A DNA stretch of 64,000 bases from an uncultured Ruminococcus sp. (GTDB lineage: Bacteria; Bacillota; Clostridia; Oscillospirales; Ruminococcaceae), in assembly GCF_947301925.1 (NCBI RefSeq), contig NZ_CAMYUE010000001.1:124001-188000 (forward strand), read 5' to 3'. Shown in pieces: positions 25,508 to 35,400 of the stretch. The notes under the pieces were generated by a model, which ran no database searches, was not told the origin of the DNA, and worked only from the letters and a program-made list of their open reading frames with translations. The position numbers and the translations under genes are program-made. The first letter of the stretch is position 1. Each line of letters starts with the position of its first letter.

Positions 25508-26170
25508 CTATTTCAGGGGCAGTACATTGTTGAATACTGCATAGAATTTTATGGGGATATGCTTATCTATGTGGCATTTGCCGAAAAACCACTTGCTGTA
25601 ATTGCAGGTCTTGATTATCTCCTCGAAGAAAGCGTGCATTTCCAGTCTTTCAAGAACATCGACGCCGAGACAGTCCTTCAGGGAAGCAGGGGGCTCATGA
25701 GTGATAATATAGTCCACATCGTAGCGGTTCTCTCTGAGGTGAGCTATACCCTCGGTTATTTCTGCCTGAGTAGGCTGTTCCTGTTCCCACCAGTCGTTAT
25801 CCCGTCTGAACTCAATGTCCTGACTGTGGCCGCCTCCGAAGGTGAAGATCTTCTTTTTTTCGATGGTATAGACCTGTCCGCGCATCAGATGGACGATATT
25901 CGGCATTATGACCCTTGCCTTGCCGCCGTGCCATTCCTGGGGACGGTATTTTTCAAGGATATCGAAGTTTTCGTGGCAGCCGTCAAGAAAGGCTATTGTG
26001 TAATTCTTGTCTGCCAGCTTCTTCAGCGCAGCTTTTTCCCGCTTGGAATTATCCCAGAAAAAGCCGAAATCGCCTGCAACTATTAGAGTATCGCCTCTTC
26101 CGAGCTTTCTGATCTCAGGGCTTTTAAAGCGGCTGATGTCTCCGTGAGTGTCTCCTGTAACGTAGATCAC
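25508..26170 (-). CDS. Calcineurin-like metallophosphoesterase
   Basis: 220-aa binuclear metal phosphoesterase. Motifs in order: GDTHGD (residues 6-11), VAGDFGFFWD, LDGCHENFD, and C-terminal TFGGGHS and THEPP metal-ligand blocks. The substrate cannot be inferred; relatives act on phosphodiesters or nucleotides. AGGTTTTTAATGTG precedes the start. It precedes tspO in a likely two-gene unit. Confidence 0.85.
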   Translation of the reverse strand: MIYVTGDTHGDISRFKSPEIRKLGRGDTLIVAGDFGFFWDNSKREKAALKKLADKNYTIAFLDGCHENFDILEKYRPQEWHGGKARVIMPNIVHLMRGQVYTIEKKKIFTFGGGHSQDIEFRRDNDWWEQEQPTQAEITEGIAHLRENRYDVDYIITHEPPASLKDCLGVDVLERLEMHAFFEEIIKTCNYSKWFFGKCHIDKHIPIKFYAVFNNVLPLK

Positions 26171-26247
26171 ATTAAAAACCTCCGTTCTCTTGTTCTGTTA
26201 TCTGTGCGGCTGTATATATATCTGTGCCGCTGTCGTTTTGTACTTAC

Positions 26248-26276
26248 ATTGTAGCATATTTTCTCCCAAAGGTAAA
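26248..26276 (-). promoter_or_regulatory. Probable promoter of the metallophosphoesterase-tspO unit
   Basis: Minus strand TTTACC (26271-26276), 17 bp, TACAAT (26248-26253); an imperfect match. Confidence 0.5.
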
Positions 26277-26326
26277 GAGTCTGAAGAAATTTTTCTGAAA
26301 ATTCATAATTTTTTTCTGAAACCCCT

Positions 26327-26354
26327 TTTAAAACGGATAAATATCTGCTATAAT
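26327..26354 (+). promoter_or_regulatory. Probable promoter of the DacA-like gene
   Basis: TATAAT (26349-26354) with a weak TTTAAA -35 (26327-26332, 16-bp spacer). Two copies of the TTTTTCTGAAA motif lie upstream (26290 and about 26309). Confidence 0.55.
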
Positions 26355-26416
26355 ATAGTTTGGGCTTTTTTGTAAGCTGATTACTGCGGTTCGCCGCTTG
26401 AAATAAAGGAGAATGT

Positions 26417-27838
26417 ATGAAGAAGTTATTATCTGCTATAGCAGCTATGGTAATGGTGCTTCCGTTTTTGTGCAGTATCAGGTCAGAGGCGGTGAATTTC
26501 CCGCTTCCGTCGCCGATAAAGAGTGAATCTGCTGTACTGATAAATCTTGATTCCAATACTGTCATTCATCAGAAAAATGCCGATACCAAGCAGATGCCTG
26601 GACCTCTTGTCAACATAATGACGGCAGTGCTCTGTATCGAAAACTGTTCCAATCTTTCGCAGGAGGTAACAGTTGACGAGTCTGTATACGAATACCTCTA
26701 TAATATAGAGTTCCCCGATGATCTGAGGTTTGCGGAGATAGAGGACGGAGATGTGCTGACATATACCGATCTTCTTCACGCCATGATGCTGACCTCATCT
26801 GTTGAGGCTGCCGAGACCATAGCCTATAAGATAGGTGAAGGCAATACCTCTAAATTTGTGGAAATGATGAACGACAAGGCCGCAGAGCTTGGAATGGCGG
26901 ATACTCACTTCACAAATGCTACCGGTATGTATGATCCCGATCAGTATACGACAGCAAATGATATGCTGAAGCTGACGTTATATGCTCTTGGAGTGCCGTA
27001 TTTTGAGAATATATCCACCGCATTCACATATACACCTTCGGTACCCAACCCCAAGAATCACCCTGAGATGGATAAGTGGATCTGGACCAATTCAAACGTT
27101 ATGATGGACAGCCAGGGCGATTATGCTTACAGCGGCGCCAAGGGTATCAAGACCGCAAACCTCGAGCGTGCAGGCAGAAACATCATCACAATGGCGAGCC
27201 GCGACGGAAACAAGTACCTTGCCGTGCTTATGAAGTCGCCCCTGAACAACGCAGACGGCGACAACACCTTCTTCCATATCACCGACGCTATGGCGCTCTT
27301 TGACTGGGCGTTCGATCATTTTTCCTATCAGGTGATACTTGCCGATACGGCGGAGGTAGGCGAGCTTCCTGTAGAGCTTGCCGATGGGAATGACTATGTT
27401 CTTGCGATCCCCAAGGAGGAATTCTCGCTTCTCTGGTATGACGAGGTGGATATATCCACTATAAGCCGCGATAAGGTCGTATGGTACAAGAATTCGCTTC
27501 AGGCACCTGTTGCCAAGGGCGAGCCCCTCGGAAAGGTAACGCTTGAGTATTCCGGAGAGGAGCTTGGCACGGTAGAGCTGGTAGCTGTCAGCAATGTTGA
27601 GCGCTCCACATCAAAGTACAATATGTATGTTGCCAAGATGTTCACCAAATCCCGCTGGTTCAACAAGGCTCTTATGGTGTCCTTCCTGCTGTGTGCTATA
27701 TATATCATAGTATGCGTATACTCGTATATAGTTTTCAAGAGCAAGGCGAAGCCCATGAAGCCCATATATGCTGTTCCTAAGGTCAATGACAAGGACCGCC
27801 GCAGACGCAGGCAGCAGCAGAATGACGACAAGAAATAA
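26417..27838 (+). CDS. DacA-like D,D-carboxypeptidase homologue with degraded active site
   Basis: 473-aa member of the PBP5/DacA (peptidase S11) fold, with an N-terminal signal peptide and a C-terminal membrane helix (LMVSFLLCAIYIIVCVYSYIVF) plus a basic tail. The fold is clear (INLDSNTVIHQKNADTKQ, THFTNATGMYDPDQYTTANDM). All three catalytic motifs are altered: SxxK is PLVN (63-66), SxN is SSV (127-129), KTG is KTA (245-247). With neither nucleophile Ser nor general-base Lys it should not cleave or bind beta-lactams covalently. It is probably a wall-binding or regulatory pseudoenzyme (inference). AAGGAG precedes the ATG; monocistronic. Confidence 0.85.
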   Translation: MKKLLSAIAAMVMVLPFLCSIRSEAVNFPLPSPIKSESAVLINLDSNTVIHQKNADTKQMPGPLVNIMTAVLCIENCSNLSQEVTVDESVYEYLYNIEFPDDLRFAEIEDGDVLTYTDLLHAMMLTSSVEAAETIAYKIGEGNTSKFVEMMNDKAAELGMADTHFTNATGMYDPDQYTTANDMLKLTLYALGVPYFENISTAFTYTPSVPNPKNHPEMDKWIWTNSNVMMDSQGDYAYSGAKGIKTANLERAGRNIITMASRDGNKYLAVLMKSPLNNADGDNTFFHITDAMALFDWAFDHFSYQVILADTAEVGELPVELADGNDYVLAIPKEEFSLLWYDEVDISTISRDKVVWYKNSLQAPVAKGEPLGKVTLEYSGEELGTVELVAVSNVERSTSKYNMYVAKMFTKSRWFNKALMVSFLLCAIYIIVCVYSYIVFKSKAKPMKPIYAVPKVNDKDRRRRRQQQNDDKK

Positions 27839-27843
27839 TAAAG

Positions 27844-27878
27844 ATACCGTACAGTGAATCACTGTACGGTATTTCTTT
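27844..27878. terminator. Bidirectional terminator between DacA-like and amidase genes
   Basis: 13-bp perfect stem ATACCGTACAGTG/CACTGTACGGTAT with 3-base loop; moderate T content on both sides. Confidence 0.75.
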
Positions 27879-28614
27879 ATAATGTGATGAATTGCGACGA
27901 TGAATAACCGGTTATCCCGTTGTAGTTTACCACATACCAGCCGTTGGTTTCGCCGTTTATGGTCATTACAGCGCCGTCGGGAGCCGAACCTATAATATTT
28001 CCCGAAAGTGAGGGATAGTCCCTGATATTGAGGTTGCTGCCGTCGGTAGTGACCGTGCCTCGTCTCACGGCTCCCGCAGGAACAAAGGGAATACCAAAAT
28101 AGTCGCAGAGGGAATCAACGATATTTCTTGCAATGCTTTCCATATTATTCTTCAGCCATGCCTCATCGGCGTAATTGTCATGGTATCCCAGCTCGCAGAG
28201 CACTGCAACAGCTCTCGTCCGCAGCACCTCCCCCAGAGAGTATGTCGGGACAGCTCTTACTTTATCGGGCAGTGGATATATTTCCCTCAGATTATTTGAT
28301 ATGATATCGGCAAGCTTCCTGCTGAAGCTGCTTTTTGGTGCGTAGTATATATCTATACCTCTTAGTCTGCCCGACAGTGATTCGGGAGCCGCGTTTGAGT
28401 GCAGAGCAAGATGAACATCGTATCTTCCTGCGTTTGAGTCGGCTATAGCGCCTGTAACGTTGCGGACCGGATCATTCCTGACATAGCTTATACCGCAGGA
28501 ACGCAGATACGGCTCCATGCGGTCGGCGAGGAGATTCATGTAAAGCTCCTCATTGCCTTCGGTGGCATATTGGTTCCATTCCTGAGTTGACGGACTTAAA
28601 AAGACCTTTGGCAT
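27877..28614 (-). CDS. N-acetylmuramoyl-L-alanine amidase (Amidase_3) with SH3-like domain
   Basis: 245 aa. Residues about 3-175 are an Amidase_3 fold: glutamate near 22-23 (GNEELYMN), His72 in LALHSNA and catalytic Glu in LCELGYHDN. The usual first zinc ligand (DPGHGG) is replaced by LSPSTQEWNQY, a variant I associate with phage and clostridial amidases. Residues about 185-245 form a bacterial SH3 wall-binding domain (NLNIRDYPSLSGNIIG). No signal peptide is visible, so export may need lysis, a holin or another route. AAAGGA precedes the ATG. It is convergent with the DacA-like gene. Confidence 0.82.
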   Translation of the reverse strand: MPKVFLSPSTQEWNQYATEGNEELYMNLLADRMEPYLRSCGISYVRNDPVRNVTGAIADSNAGRYDVHLALHSNAAPESLSGRLRGIDIYYAPKSSFSRKLADIISNNLREIYPLPDKVRAVPTYSLGEVLRTRAVAVLCELGYHDNYADEAWLKNNMESIARNIVDSLCDYFGIPFVPAGAVRRGTVTTDGSNLNIRDYPSLSGNIIGSAPDGAVMTINGETNGWYVVNYNGITGYSSSQFITL

Positions 28615-28708
28615 ATTACCATTCCTTTCAATAGATATGAGAAAGCTCTCATTCCATTATATGCTGAAGGAACAATATAGGTTTTTCTGAAAAAAGCTCA
28701 TAAGCCTA

Positions 28709-28737
28709 TTGACTTTTTGGTTTTAAAGCGTTATACT
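28709..28737 (+). promoter_or_regulatory. Promoter of tyrA
   Basis: TTGACT (28709-28714), 17 bp, TATACT (28732-28737), with TTTTTCTGAAAAAA at 28682 upstream. Confidence 0.85.
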
Positions 28738-28772
28738 TTAAATGATAAAAGAACTATGGAGGTATCACTGCA

Positions 28773-29624
28773 ATGAAAATATTAGTGGTAGGACTTGGCC
28801 TTATCGGCGGTTCGCTTTGTAAGGCGCTGAAAAAGTACACATATCATACAGTCGCCGGCTGTGATATAAATCATGATATCGAGAATGCTGCTCTCAGGGA
28901 CGTTGCCCTTGATGAAGTGTTTGACGGCAGCTACGAAGGCTATGATCTGATAATAATATCTCTTTTCCCCGAGGGTACGGAGAGATTTTTCGCAGAAAAT
29001 GCGTCAAAGATAAGCAAAAACACGCTTATAACCGATGTCTGCGGCATAAAGGGCGAGTTTTCACAGCGTATGAAGGCTATCGCTTCCGCAAACGGTCTCA
29101 GATACACAGGCATTCATCCCATGGCAGGCAAGGAATTCGGCGGATACTATAACAGCACAGCCGATCTTTTCGTAAAGGCAAACTTTATAATCGCACCGTT
29201 TGAGGACAGTGAGCAGTCAGATGTGGATATGCTCAGCGGTCTTGCAAAGGAAATAGGCGCAGGCAAGATAGTTGTTACCAGTCCCGAAAACCATGACAAA
29301 ATGATAGCCTATACCTCGCAGCTTGCCCATATCGTATCGAGTGCATATGTAAAAAGCCCCGAGCTGGGGCTTGAGTGCGGATTCAGCGGCGGCAGCTTTC
29401 AGGATATGACCCGTATTGCTACCATGAACGAGAAGATGTGGACTGACCTGTTTATGCAGAACAGGGAGCATCTTCAGTATGAGCTGGATACGCTTATAGA
29501 GAACCTTACAAAGTACAGCGATGCGCTGAAAAAAGGCGATTCTGAAAAGATGCGGGCGCTTATAGCCGAGGGTCGCGAGCTTAAAGAGGAGAACCTCCGT
29601 CACAGAGTCGGACAGCCTAACTGA
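28773..29624 (+). CDS. tyrA: Prephenate dehydrogenase
   Basis: Oxidative decarboxylation of prephenate to 4-hydroxyphenylpyruvate in tyrosine synthesis. 283 aa with NAD-binding VVGLGLIGGSL at the N terminus, TDVCGIKG, HPMAGKEFGGY with the catalytic His, and the helical C-terminal domain. There is no ACT domain, so feedback control is not built in. ATGGAGGT precedes the ATG. Its last 8 bases overlap the convergent pseudouridine synthase gene. Confidence 0.93.
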   Translation: MKILVVGLGLIGGSLCKALKKYTYHTVAGCDINHDIENAALRDVALDEVFDGSYEGYDLIIISLFPEGTERFFAENASKISKNTLITDVCGIKGEFSQRMKAIASANGLRYTGIHPMAGKEFGGYYNSTADLFVKANFIIAPFEDSEQSDVDMLSGLAKEIGAGKIVVTSPENHDKMIAYTSQLAHIVSSAYVKSPELGLECGFSGGSFQDMTRIATMNEKMWTDLFMQNREHLQYELDTLIENLTKYSDALKKGDSEKMRALIAEGRELKEENLRHRVGQPN

Positions 29625-30567
29625 AAAACCTCTTTTCAAATGCGGGAGTCCTGTCGGTTATCTTCAGCTTGTTGAGATAGCTGAGTTCAGAGGTTTCCGG
29701 AAGCTCAAAATCCAGAGCGTATGCCCACAAGGTCTGACGGAAGCAGCCGTACCGCTTGTTTACTGCGATATTGCCGTATTTTCCGTCACCAAGCACGGGA
29801 GCGCCTATGTGTGCGAGATGAGCTCTTATCTGATGTGTTCTTCCCGTGTAGAGCGTTACCTCAAGGAGCGACAGGCCTCCTTTTGAGTTCAGAACGTGAT
29901 ATCCGGTTTTTATAGGCTTGAAGCCGTTTTCAGGCGAGTCAGAGATCCTTACGAGATTTCTTGACTCGTCTTTTTTGTGATATGCAGTGACAATATCCTC
30001 GGTACGGGGCGGAGGCGATACAGTGATGCAGTGATATATCTTGTGGACTGCTCCGTTTCTTATGGCTTCGTTTATATCACGGAGAGCAGCTGCATTTTTT
30101 GCGGCAGTTACCAGTCCGCAGGTGTTTCTGTCAAGCCTGCTGCAAAGAGCAGGTGCAAATGAGCTTTCTTTTTCGGGCTGATATTCTTTCTTATTATATA
30201 AATAGTGCTTTATCCTGTCGATAAGGGTATCCGTCATGGGACTGCCGTTGGAGTGCGAGTCGAGACCTTCGGGCTTGCTGACGATGATGATATTCTCGTC
30301 CTCGTAAACGATATCTATTTCGGCAGAGCATCTGAGAAAGCTCATATCGTGTTTCTTTTCTGCGGCAACATCGTCCCTGACGTATACCGTGACCTTGTCT
30401 CCCGTATTTACACGATCGGATATATCACACCGTTTGCCGTTGATCTTGATGTCCTTCTTTCTGATAAGACGGTACATCATGCTTTTCGGAAGCTCGGGCA
30501 GTGCCTTGGATATGAATTTATCCACTCTCTGACCGCTGTCGTTTTCATTTATGATAAACTCTTTCAT
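29617..30567 (-). CDS. RluA-family rRNA pseudouridine synthase (RluC/RluD-like)
   Basis: 316 aa. N-terminal S4 RNA-binding domain (QRVDKFISKALPELPKSMMYRLI), then the catalytic domain with SRLDRNTCGL (catalytic Asp; usual form is HRLDxxTSGL) and GRTHQIRAHLAHIGAPVLGD. It converts specific uridines of 23S rRNA to pseudouridine; the exact site cannot be assigned. GAGGAG precedes the ATG. Confidence 0.9.
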   Translation of the reverse strand: MKEFIINENDSGQRVDKFISKALPELPKSMMYRLIRKKDIKINGKRCDISDRVNTGDKVTVYVRDDVAAEKKHDMSFLRCSAEIDIVYEDENIIIVSKPEGLDSHSNGSPMTDTLIDRIKHYLYNKKEYQPEKESSFAPALCSRLDRNTCGLVTAAKNAAALRDINEAIRNGAVHKIYHCITVSPPPRTEDIVTAYHKKDESRNLVRISDSPENGFKPIKTGYHVLNSKGGLSLLEVTLYTGRTHQIRAHLAHIGAPVLGDGKYGNIAVNKRYGCFRQTLWAYALDFELPETSELSYLNKLKITDRTPAFEKRFFS

Positions 30568-30679
30568 ATATGCTCCTCAATTATTACAAAATTGTATCCA
30601 TAAGTTACAAAAAGACTTCACGAAATTCTTCAAACCTCACAAAAATTAATAATCTATTCACTTTTTTATTATAAAAAGG

Positions 30680-30708
30680 TTGAAATTCGATCAATAGTAT
30701 GGTATAAT
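30680..30708 (+). promoter_or_regulatory. Promoter of the GH25 lysozyme gene
   Basis: TTGAAA (30680-30685), 17 bp, TATAAT (30703-30708). Confidence 0.82.
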
Positions 30709-30775
30709 TGACCAAAAGAAACGTTAATAGCGTTTTTCTTTTTGCGACCTTAATAAAAAAGGAGTTCGATAAGCT

Positions 30776-32392
30776 ATGAAGATCTGCAAGGCTTTACTTT
30801 CCTTATTGATGACGTGTAGTATCATTAGCTCGGGAGTTGCGATGTCTGCGTCGGCAGCCGACTCCGATACATATAATGATATCACATATTCCACGGAAAG
30901 TAAAGAGGAGGATCAGCTGACTGTTCCCGAACAGTACCATAAGGTGGGAAGCCCTTCTGTTGAGCCGACTTCTCAGGCTGATACGGTAGCTGCCGCTTCC
31001 GTTACAACTCAGACGCCTTACAATGTATTCGATATTTACGATGCCCATCAGAAGTATGTCAAGCTCCATTCAGGCGATAAGAGCATGATGTACAAAAAGA
31101 CAGAAGGAATAGACGTTTCCTATGCCCAGGGCAAGATCGACTGGAAGACTGTCAAGGCAAGCGGTATAGATTACGCTATCATCAGGGCAGGCTACGGAAA
31201 TGCCAATAAATATCCCAACCAGGTGGATACATGGTTCAAGTACAATATCGAAGAAGCCCAGAAGGCCGGCGTGGACGTCGGTATCTACTGGTACAGCTAT
31301 GCTTTTGATACTGAAGCTGCCCGCTGCGAGGCCGAGTCATGCTGTCAGGTCATAAAGGACTATAACATAACTTATCCTGTTTATTTCGATATAGAAGAGG
31401 AAAGACACAAGCAGCTTTCCACTGCTCAGGTATCATCTATAATAGATACTTTCTGCTCAACAGTAGAGTCCAGGGGCTATTGCGCAGGTATATACAGCTT
31501 TTCAAGTCTGCTGAATACAAAGATTTATCAGCAGGTGCTTGACAAATACGCTGTATGGGTAGCTCACTGGGACGTAGCAGCTCCGGGATATTCTTATGAC
31601 TACGGAATGTGGCAGTATAATGCAAAGGGCAGGGTCAACGGTATATCTACCGAGGTAGACCTGGATCACTGCTACATAAATTATCCCTATCTCATATCTC
31701 CCGATACCTATAAGCCCGACGGCAGAGAGACTGATTCAAGTGAGAAGCTCTATCCTTTGAGCATGAACAAGGGCGTTGCAAAGGGTATAGACGTTTCTGT
31801 ATGGCAGGGCAAGATCGAATGGGACAAGGTTAAGGCTTCAGGCATAGATTATGCTGTTGTCCGTGCGGGATACGGCAATGACGCTTCCCAGACCGATAAG
31901 TACTTCAAGGCAAATATAGAAGGCGCCGAGAAGGCAGGACTTAACTGCGGCGTATACTGGTACAGCTACGCAACATCTGCCGAGGACGCTGTCCGTGAGG
32001 CAGAGGCCTGCTATGAGGTCATAAAGGGACACAAGTTCGGATATCCTGTATATTACGCTGTTGAGGATGCGTCTTTTGCTTCACTGAGCAATCAGCAGAT
32101 AACCGAAATAATCAATGCTTTCTGTTCAGTACTTGAGAAAAAGGGCTATTATGTAGGTGTAAAGAGCTATGCGAACTTCCTTAATACAAGGATAGACCCG
32201 TCAGTATACTCAAAATATGATGTATGGGTAGCTCATTACGGTGTATCAAAGCCTGCTTTCAATAAGAACTTCAATATGTGGCAGTTCACAAATGAGGGAA
32301 AGGTCAACGGCATAAAGGGCTATGTAAACTGCAATTATGCTTATCTTGATTTCCCCAAGGTAATGAAGAACGCCCATATCAACGGTTTCTGA
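30776..32392 (+). CDS. Secreted protein with two tandem GH25 lysozyme domains
   Basis: 538 aa: signal peptide (1-28, ending SASA), a Ser/Thr-rich linker, GH25 domain 1 (about 108-305) and GH25 domain 2 (about 333-530). GH25 muramidases cut MurNAc-GlcNAc bonds. Domain 1 has Asp113 (GIDVS), the catalytic pair D205-x-E207 (YFDIE) and the late VDLD block at 294-297. Domain 2 keeps Asp339 and Glu430 but has YYAVE in place of YFDIE (Asp to Ala428) and VNCN in place of VDLD, so it is probably inactive and serves as a glycan-binding module. AAAGGAG precedes the ATG. Monocistronic with a strong hairpin after it. Confidence 0.9.
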   Translation: MKICKALLSLLMTCSIISSGVAMSASAADSDTYNDITYSTESKEEDQLTVPEQYHKVGSPSVEPTSQADTVAAASVTTQTPYNVFDIYDAHQKYVKLHSGDKSMMYKKTEGIDVSYAQGKIDWKTVKASGIDYAIIRAGYGNANKYPNQVDTWFKYNIEEAQKAGVDVGIYWYSYAFDTEAARCEAESCCQVIKDYNITYPVYFDIEEERHKQLSTAQVSSIIDTFCSTVESRGYCAGIYSFSSLLNTKIYQQVLDKYAVWVAHWDVAAPGYSYDYGMWQYNAKGRVNGISTEVDLDHCYINYPYLISPDTYKPDGRETDSSEKLYPLSMNKGVAKGIDVSVWQGKIEWDKVKASGIDYAVVRAGYGNDASQTDKYFKANIEGAEKAGLNCGVYWYSYATSAEDAVREAEACYEVIKGHKFGYPVYYAVEDASFASLSNQQITEIINAFCSVLEKKGYYVGVKSYANFLNTRIDPSVYSKYDVWVAHYGVSKPAFNKNFNMWQFTNEGKVNGIKGYVNCNYAYLDFPKVMKNAHINGF

Positions 32393-32404
32393 TCAATAAA
32401 ACAT

Positions 32405-32439
32405 ATATGCATACCGCAGCAATGCGGTATGCATATTTT
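32405..32439 (+). terminator. Terminator of the GH25 gene
   Basis: 14-bp stem ATATGCATACCGCA/TGCGGTATGCATAT with GCAA loop and a short T run, 12 bases after the stop. Confidence 0.78.
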
Positions 32440-32456
32440 ATATTACAGGAGATACT

Positions 32457-35400
32457 ATGATCGAATTTATAACAGGTCCTGCGGGAAGCGGAAAGACAAC
32501 CTGTATGTTTGCCAGGATAAAGGAAAGATGTCAGGAGGCGGACAAGCTCTGTATAATCGTTCCCGAGCAGTTTTCACAGGACTTTGATAAAAAGCTGTAC
32601 TTCTACCTGGGAGCTGAAAACTTTAACGAGCTTTTCTCGCTGAGCTTCACCGGTCTTGCAAGACAGCTTTTTCAGCTTTACGGCGATCCTGCCAGAAAAG
32701 GCGGATATGCAGATGATATGGCGAAAATGATATTGGTCTATCAGGCTGTTGAGTCAGCCATGTCACGGCCTGATTCTGTTGGCAGCTTCCGCAGACAAAG
32801 CACTCAGAGCGGCTTTGCCGAGGAGATCATGACTCTCATAAGGGACATGAAGCGTACAGGAGTAACTCCCGACGAGCTCATGATCCGCTCACAGCTGCTT
32901 GACAAAAGGCTGAGAGACAAGACCAACGACGTTGCCGTTATTTTAATGGAGTATCAGCGCCTTATGGAGGAGTACGGCTTCAAGGACGAGCTGGATAATA
33001 TCCGCGAGGCTGCTGCTGTTGCAAATCTTAACAGGTATTTCTGCGGAAAGACCATATTCCTTGATGAGTTTGAGAGTTTTACTGCCGATCAGTATGAGAT
33101 GATAAAACTGATGATCTCATCTGCCGAAAATGTCTGCATAACTTTAAGGACAGACGACGTCAACGCAGGCGAGTACACTCTTTTTGAGACGGTCAACGAC
33201 ACATACCGCAGGATAATGGTGATATGCCGTGATCTGGGCAAGGATACCCGTGTCATTCGGTGCGCGGAAAGCTTTAGATTTATTACTCCCGATCTCGGAT
33301 ATGTCAGCAGCCGTGCTCTGGTAAACCTTTGCAACGAGCCGGATAAAGCGCCAAAGCCGGAGAATATCCATATTTTTGAGGCAAGGGATATGTACAGTGA
33401 GGCAGAGTATGTCTGTGCTGCGGTAAAGCACCTGCTGTATGAGGACAGATCTCTCAGGTATCGTGATATTGCCATAATCTCAAATGATATTGCTGTTTAT
33501 TCCGATGTGCTGAAAGCAGCCTTCGGAAGATATGACATACCATACTTCCTGAGCCTTGAAAAGCCTGTGTCTCATACGGCTGTAATGGTATTCTTTACGA
33601 CACTTCTCGATATCATTTCAAGCAGGAAATACCGCTCGGAGCAGCTGTTCAGGCTCATAAAGAGCGGACTTCTTGACATCAGTCTCACAGAGGCCTCAAT
33701 GCTGGAGAATTACTGCTACAAATGGGGCATTGACGGCGATATATGGGAAAAAGCCTTCTGTGCCGAGGACGAGGGCCTCGAACAGCTTGAGAAGCTCAGA
33801 GGTAGTCTGATAGGGCCGTTGACTTCGCTTAAAAGGAAGATCAAACGCTGTTCAAAGGCTTCCGAAATATGTTCGCTGCTTTACAGTCATCTTGTGAGCT
33901 GCGGTGCAGAGCGGAATACGGCTGCTCTTATGGGAAGGCTCATAAAGCAGGATAAGGACTATGAAGCAGCCGAGCTTAAAAGGCTCTGGGGCTGTCTCAT
34001 GGATATCCTTGACAGCATAAGTGAAACTATTGGAGAGCGTACTGTGAGCTTTGCCGAAATATCAAGGATGATGCGCTCTATGATTGGCAGGATACAGTAT
34101 TCCGTACCGCCTCAGACGCTTGACGCAGTTACTGCCGCTTCGGCAAGAATGGCAAGACTTGATTCGCCGAAGGTAGTTTTTGTAATGGGCGCCAATGACG
34201 GAGACTTTCCAAACAGAATAAGCCTCCACGGGCTTTTTTCAGAAGCGGACAGAGCAAAGCTTGCCGAAAACGGCATAGAGCTTTCAACTCCGCTTGCCGA
34301 GCTTATAGCTGCCGAGCGCCTTGTGGTATATAAAGCCATATCGGCCGCATCACACAAGCTGTTCATATCATATCCGCTGTCAGATCTTGCAGGTCAGGCA
34401 AAATACCCTGCGCAGATCGTTGACAGGATAATAGGTATGTTCGGCGACAGAAGCATACGCAGGAGAGACGATGATATCCCTGTCGAATACTATGCTGTAA
34501 CACTTCATTCTGCGTTTTATCACTATATGCAGGAGAGAAGCAAGAATGATACATCAGTTGCCTCTATAAAAAAGCTCCTTATGGATACTCCCGAATACAG
34601 AAGAAGGCTTTCATATGTGATCAGCAGGAGCAATCTGAAGCAGGATTATCATATAGACAGCTCGGTAATGGAGAAGCTCAGCAGTTTTGAGCCTCTGAGG
34701 CTTTCTCCTACAGGATTTGAAGAGTACAATCTGTGCCATTTCAGGTTTTTCTGTGATAAATTTCTCAGACTTCACTTGAATGAAAAAGTGGAGCTGGACG
34801 CAAGAATAGCGGGTGAGCTTACACATGAGTGCTTTTACGGGATACTCGGCACAAGATCAAAAGCTGATTTCATAGGTATGACCTATGATGAAGTCTGTGA
34901 CGAAATAAACCGATGCGCCGAGAAATACCGTGAGAACAGCCTTGCCGGAGATTTTGGAAAGGACGCTAAATTCAACCTTATATTCAATAAGCTTACCGAG
35001 CGTATGTCGGAAGTATTCATTTATACTCAGCAGGCGCTTATGGCATCTGATTTCGTTCCCCATAATTTTGAGCTCGATCTCAGAGACAGTCATTCTGTTA
35101 TACTTCCTTTCGGCAGCGGCAAGAAGCTCAGCTTCGGCGGCAAAGTGGACAGGGCCGATATATGCAGGATAGGAGACACTGACTATCTGAGAATAATAGA
35201 TTACAAGAGCAGCCGAAAGGATATCACTCCGGAGACACTTGCCTGCGGTATCAATATGCAGATGCTTCTTTATCTTTTTGCCTCTACCGACAAGGGCGGA
35301 TTATATGAGGGCTATGAGCCTGCCGGAGTATTGTATTCGCCTATGCGCATATCAGAGGTCAGTATTGATGACCATAAGATAGAGACCAAGAACAGCAGCG

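Noticed and set aside
26167..26565. 132-codon minus-strand ORF over the divergent promoter region
   Set aside because: It crosses two promoters and the signal peptide of the DacA-like gene, with no motif.
30709..30775. AT-rich imperfect hairpin in the GH25 leader as an attenuator
   Set aside because: The stem has bulges and almost no GC; it does not look like a terminator or a known riboswitch.
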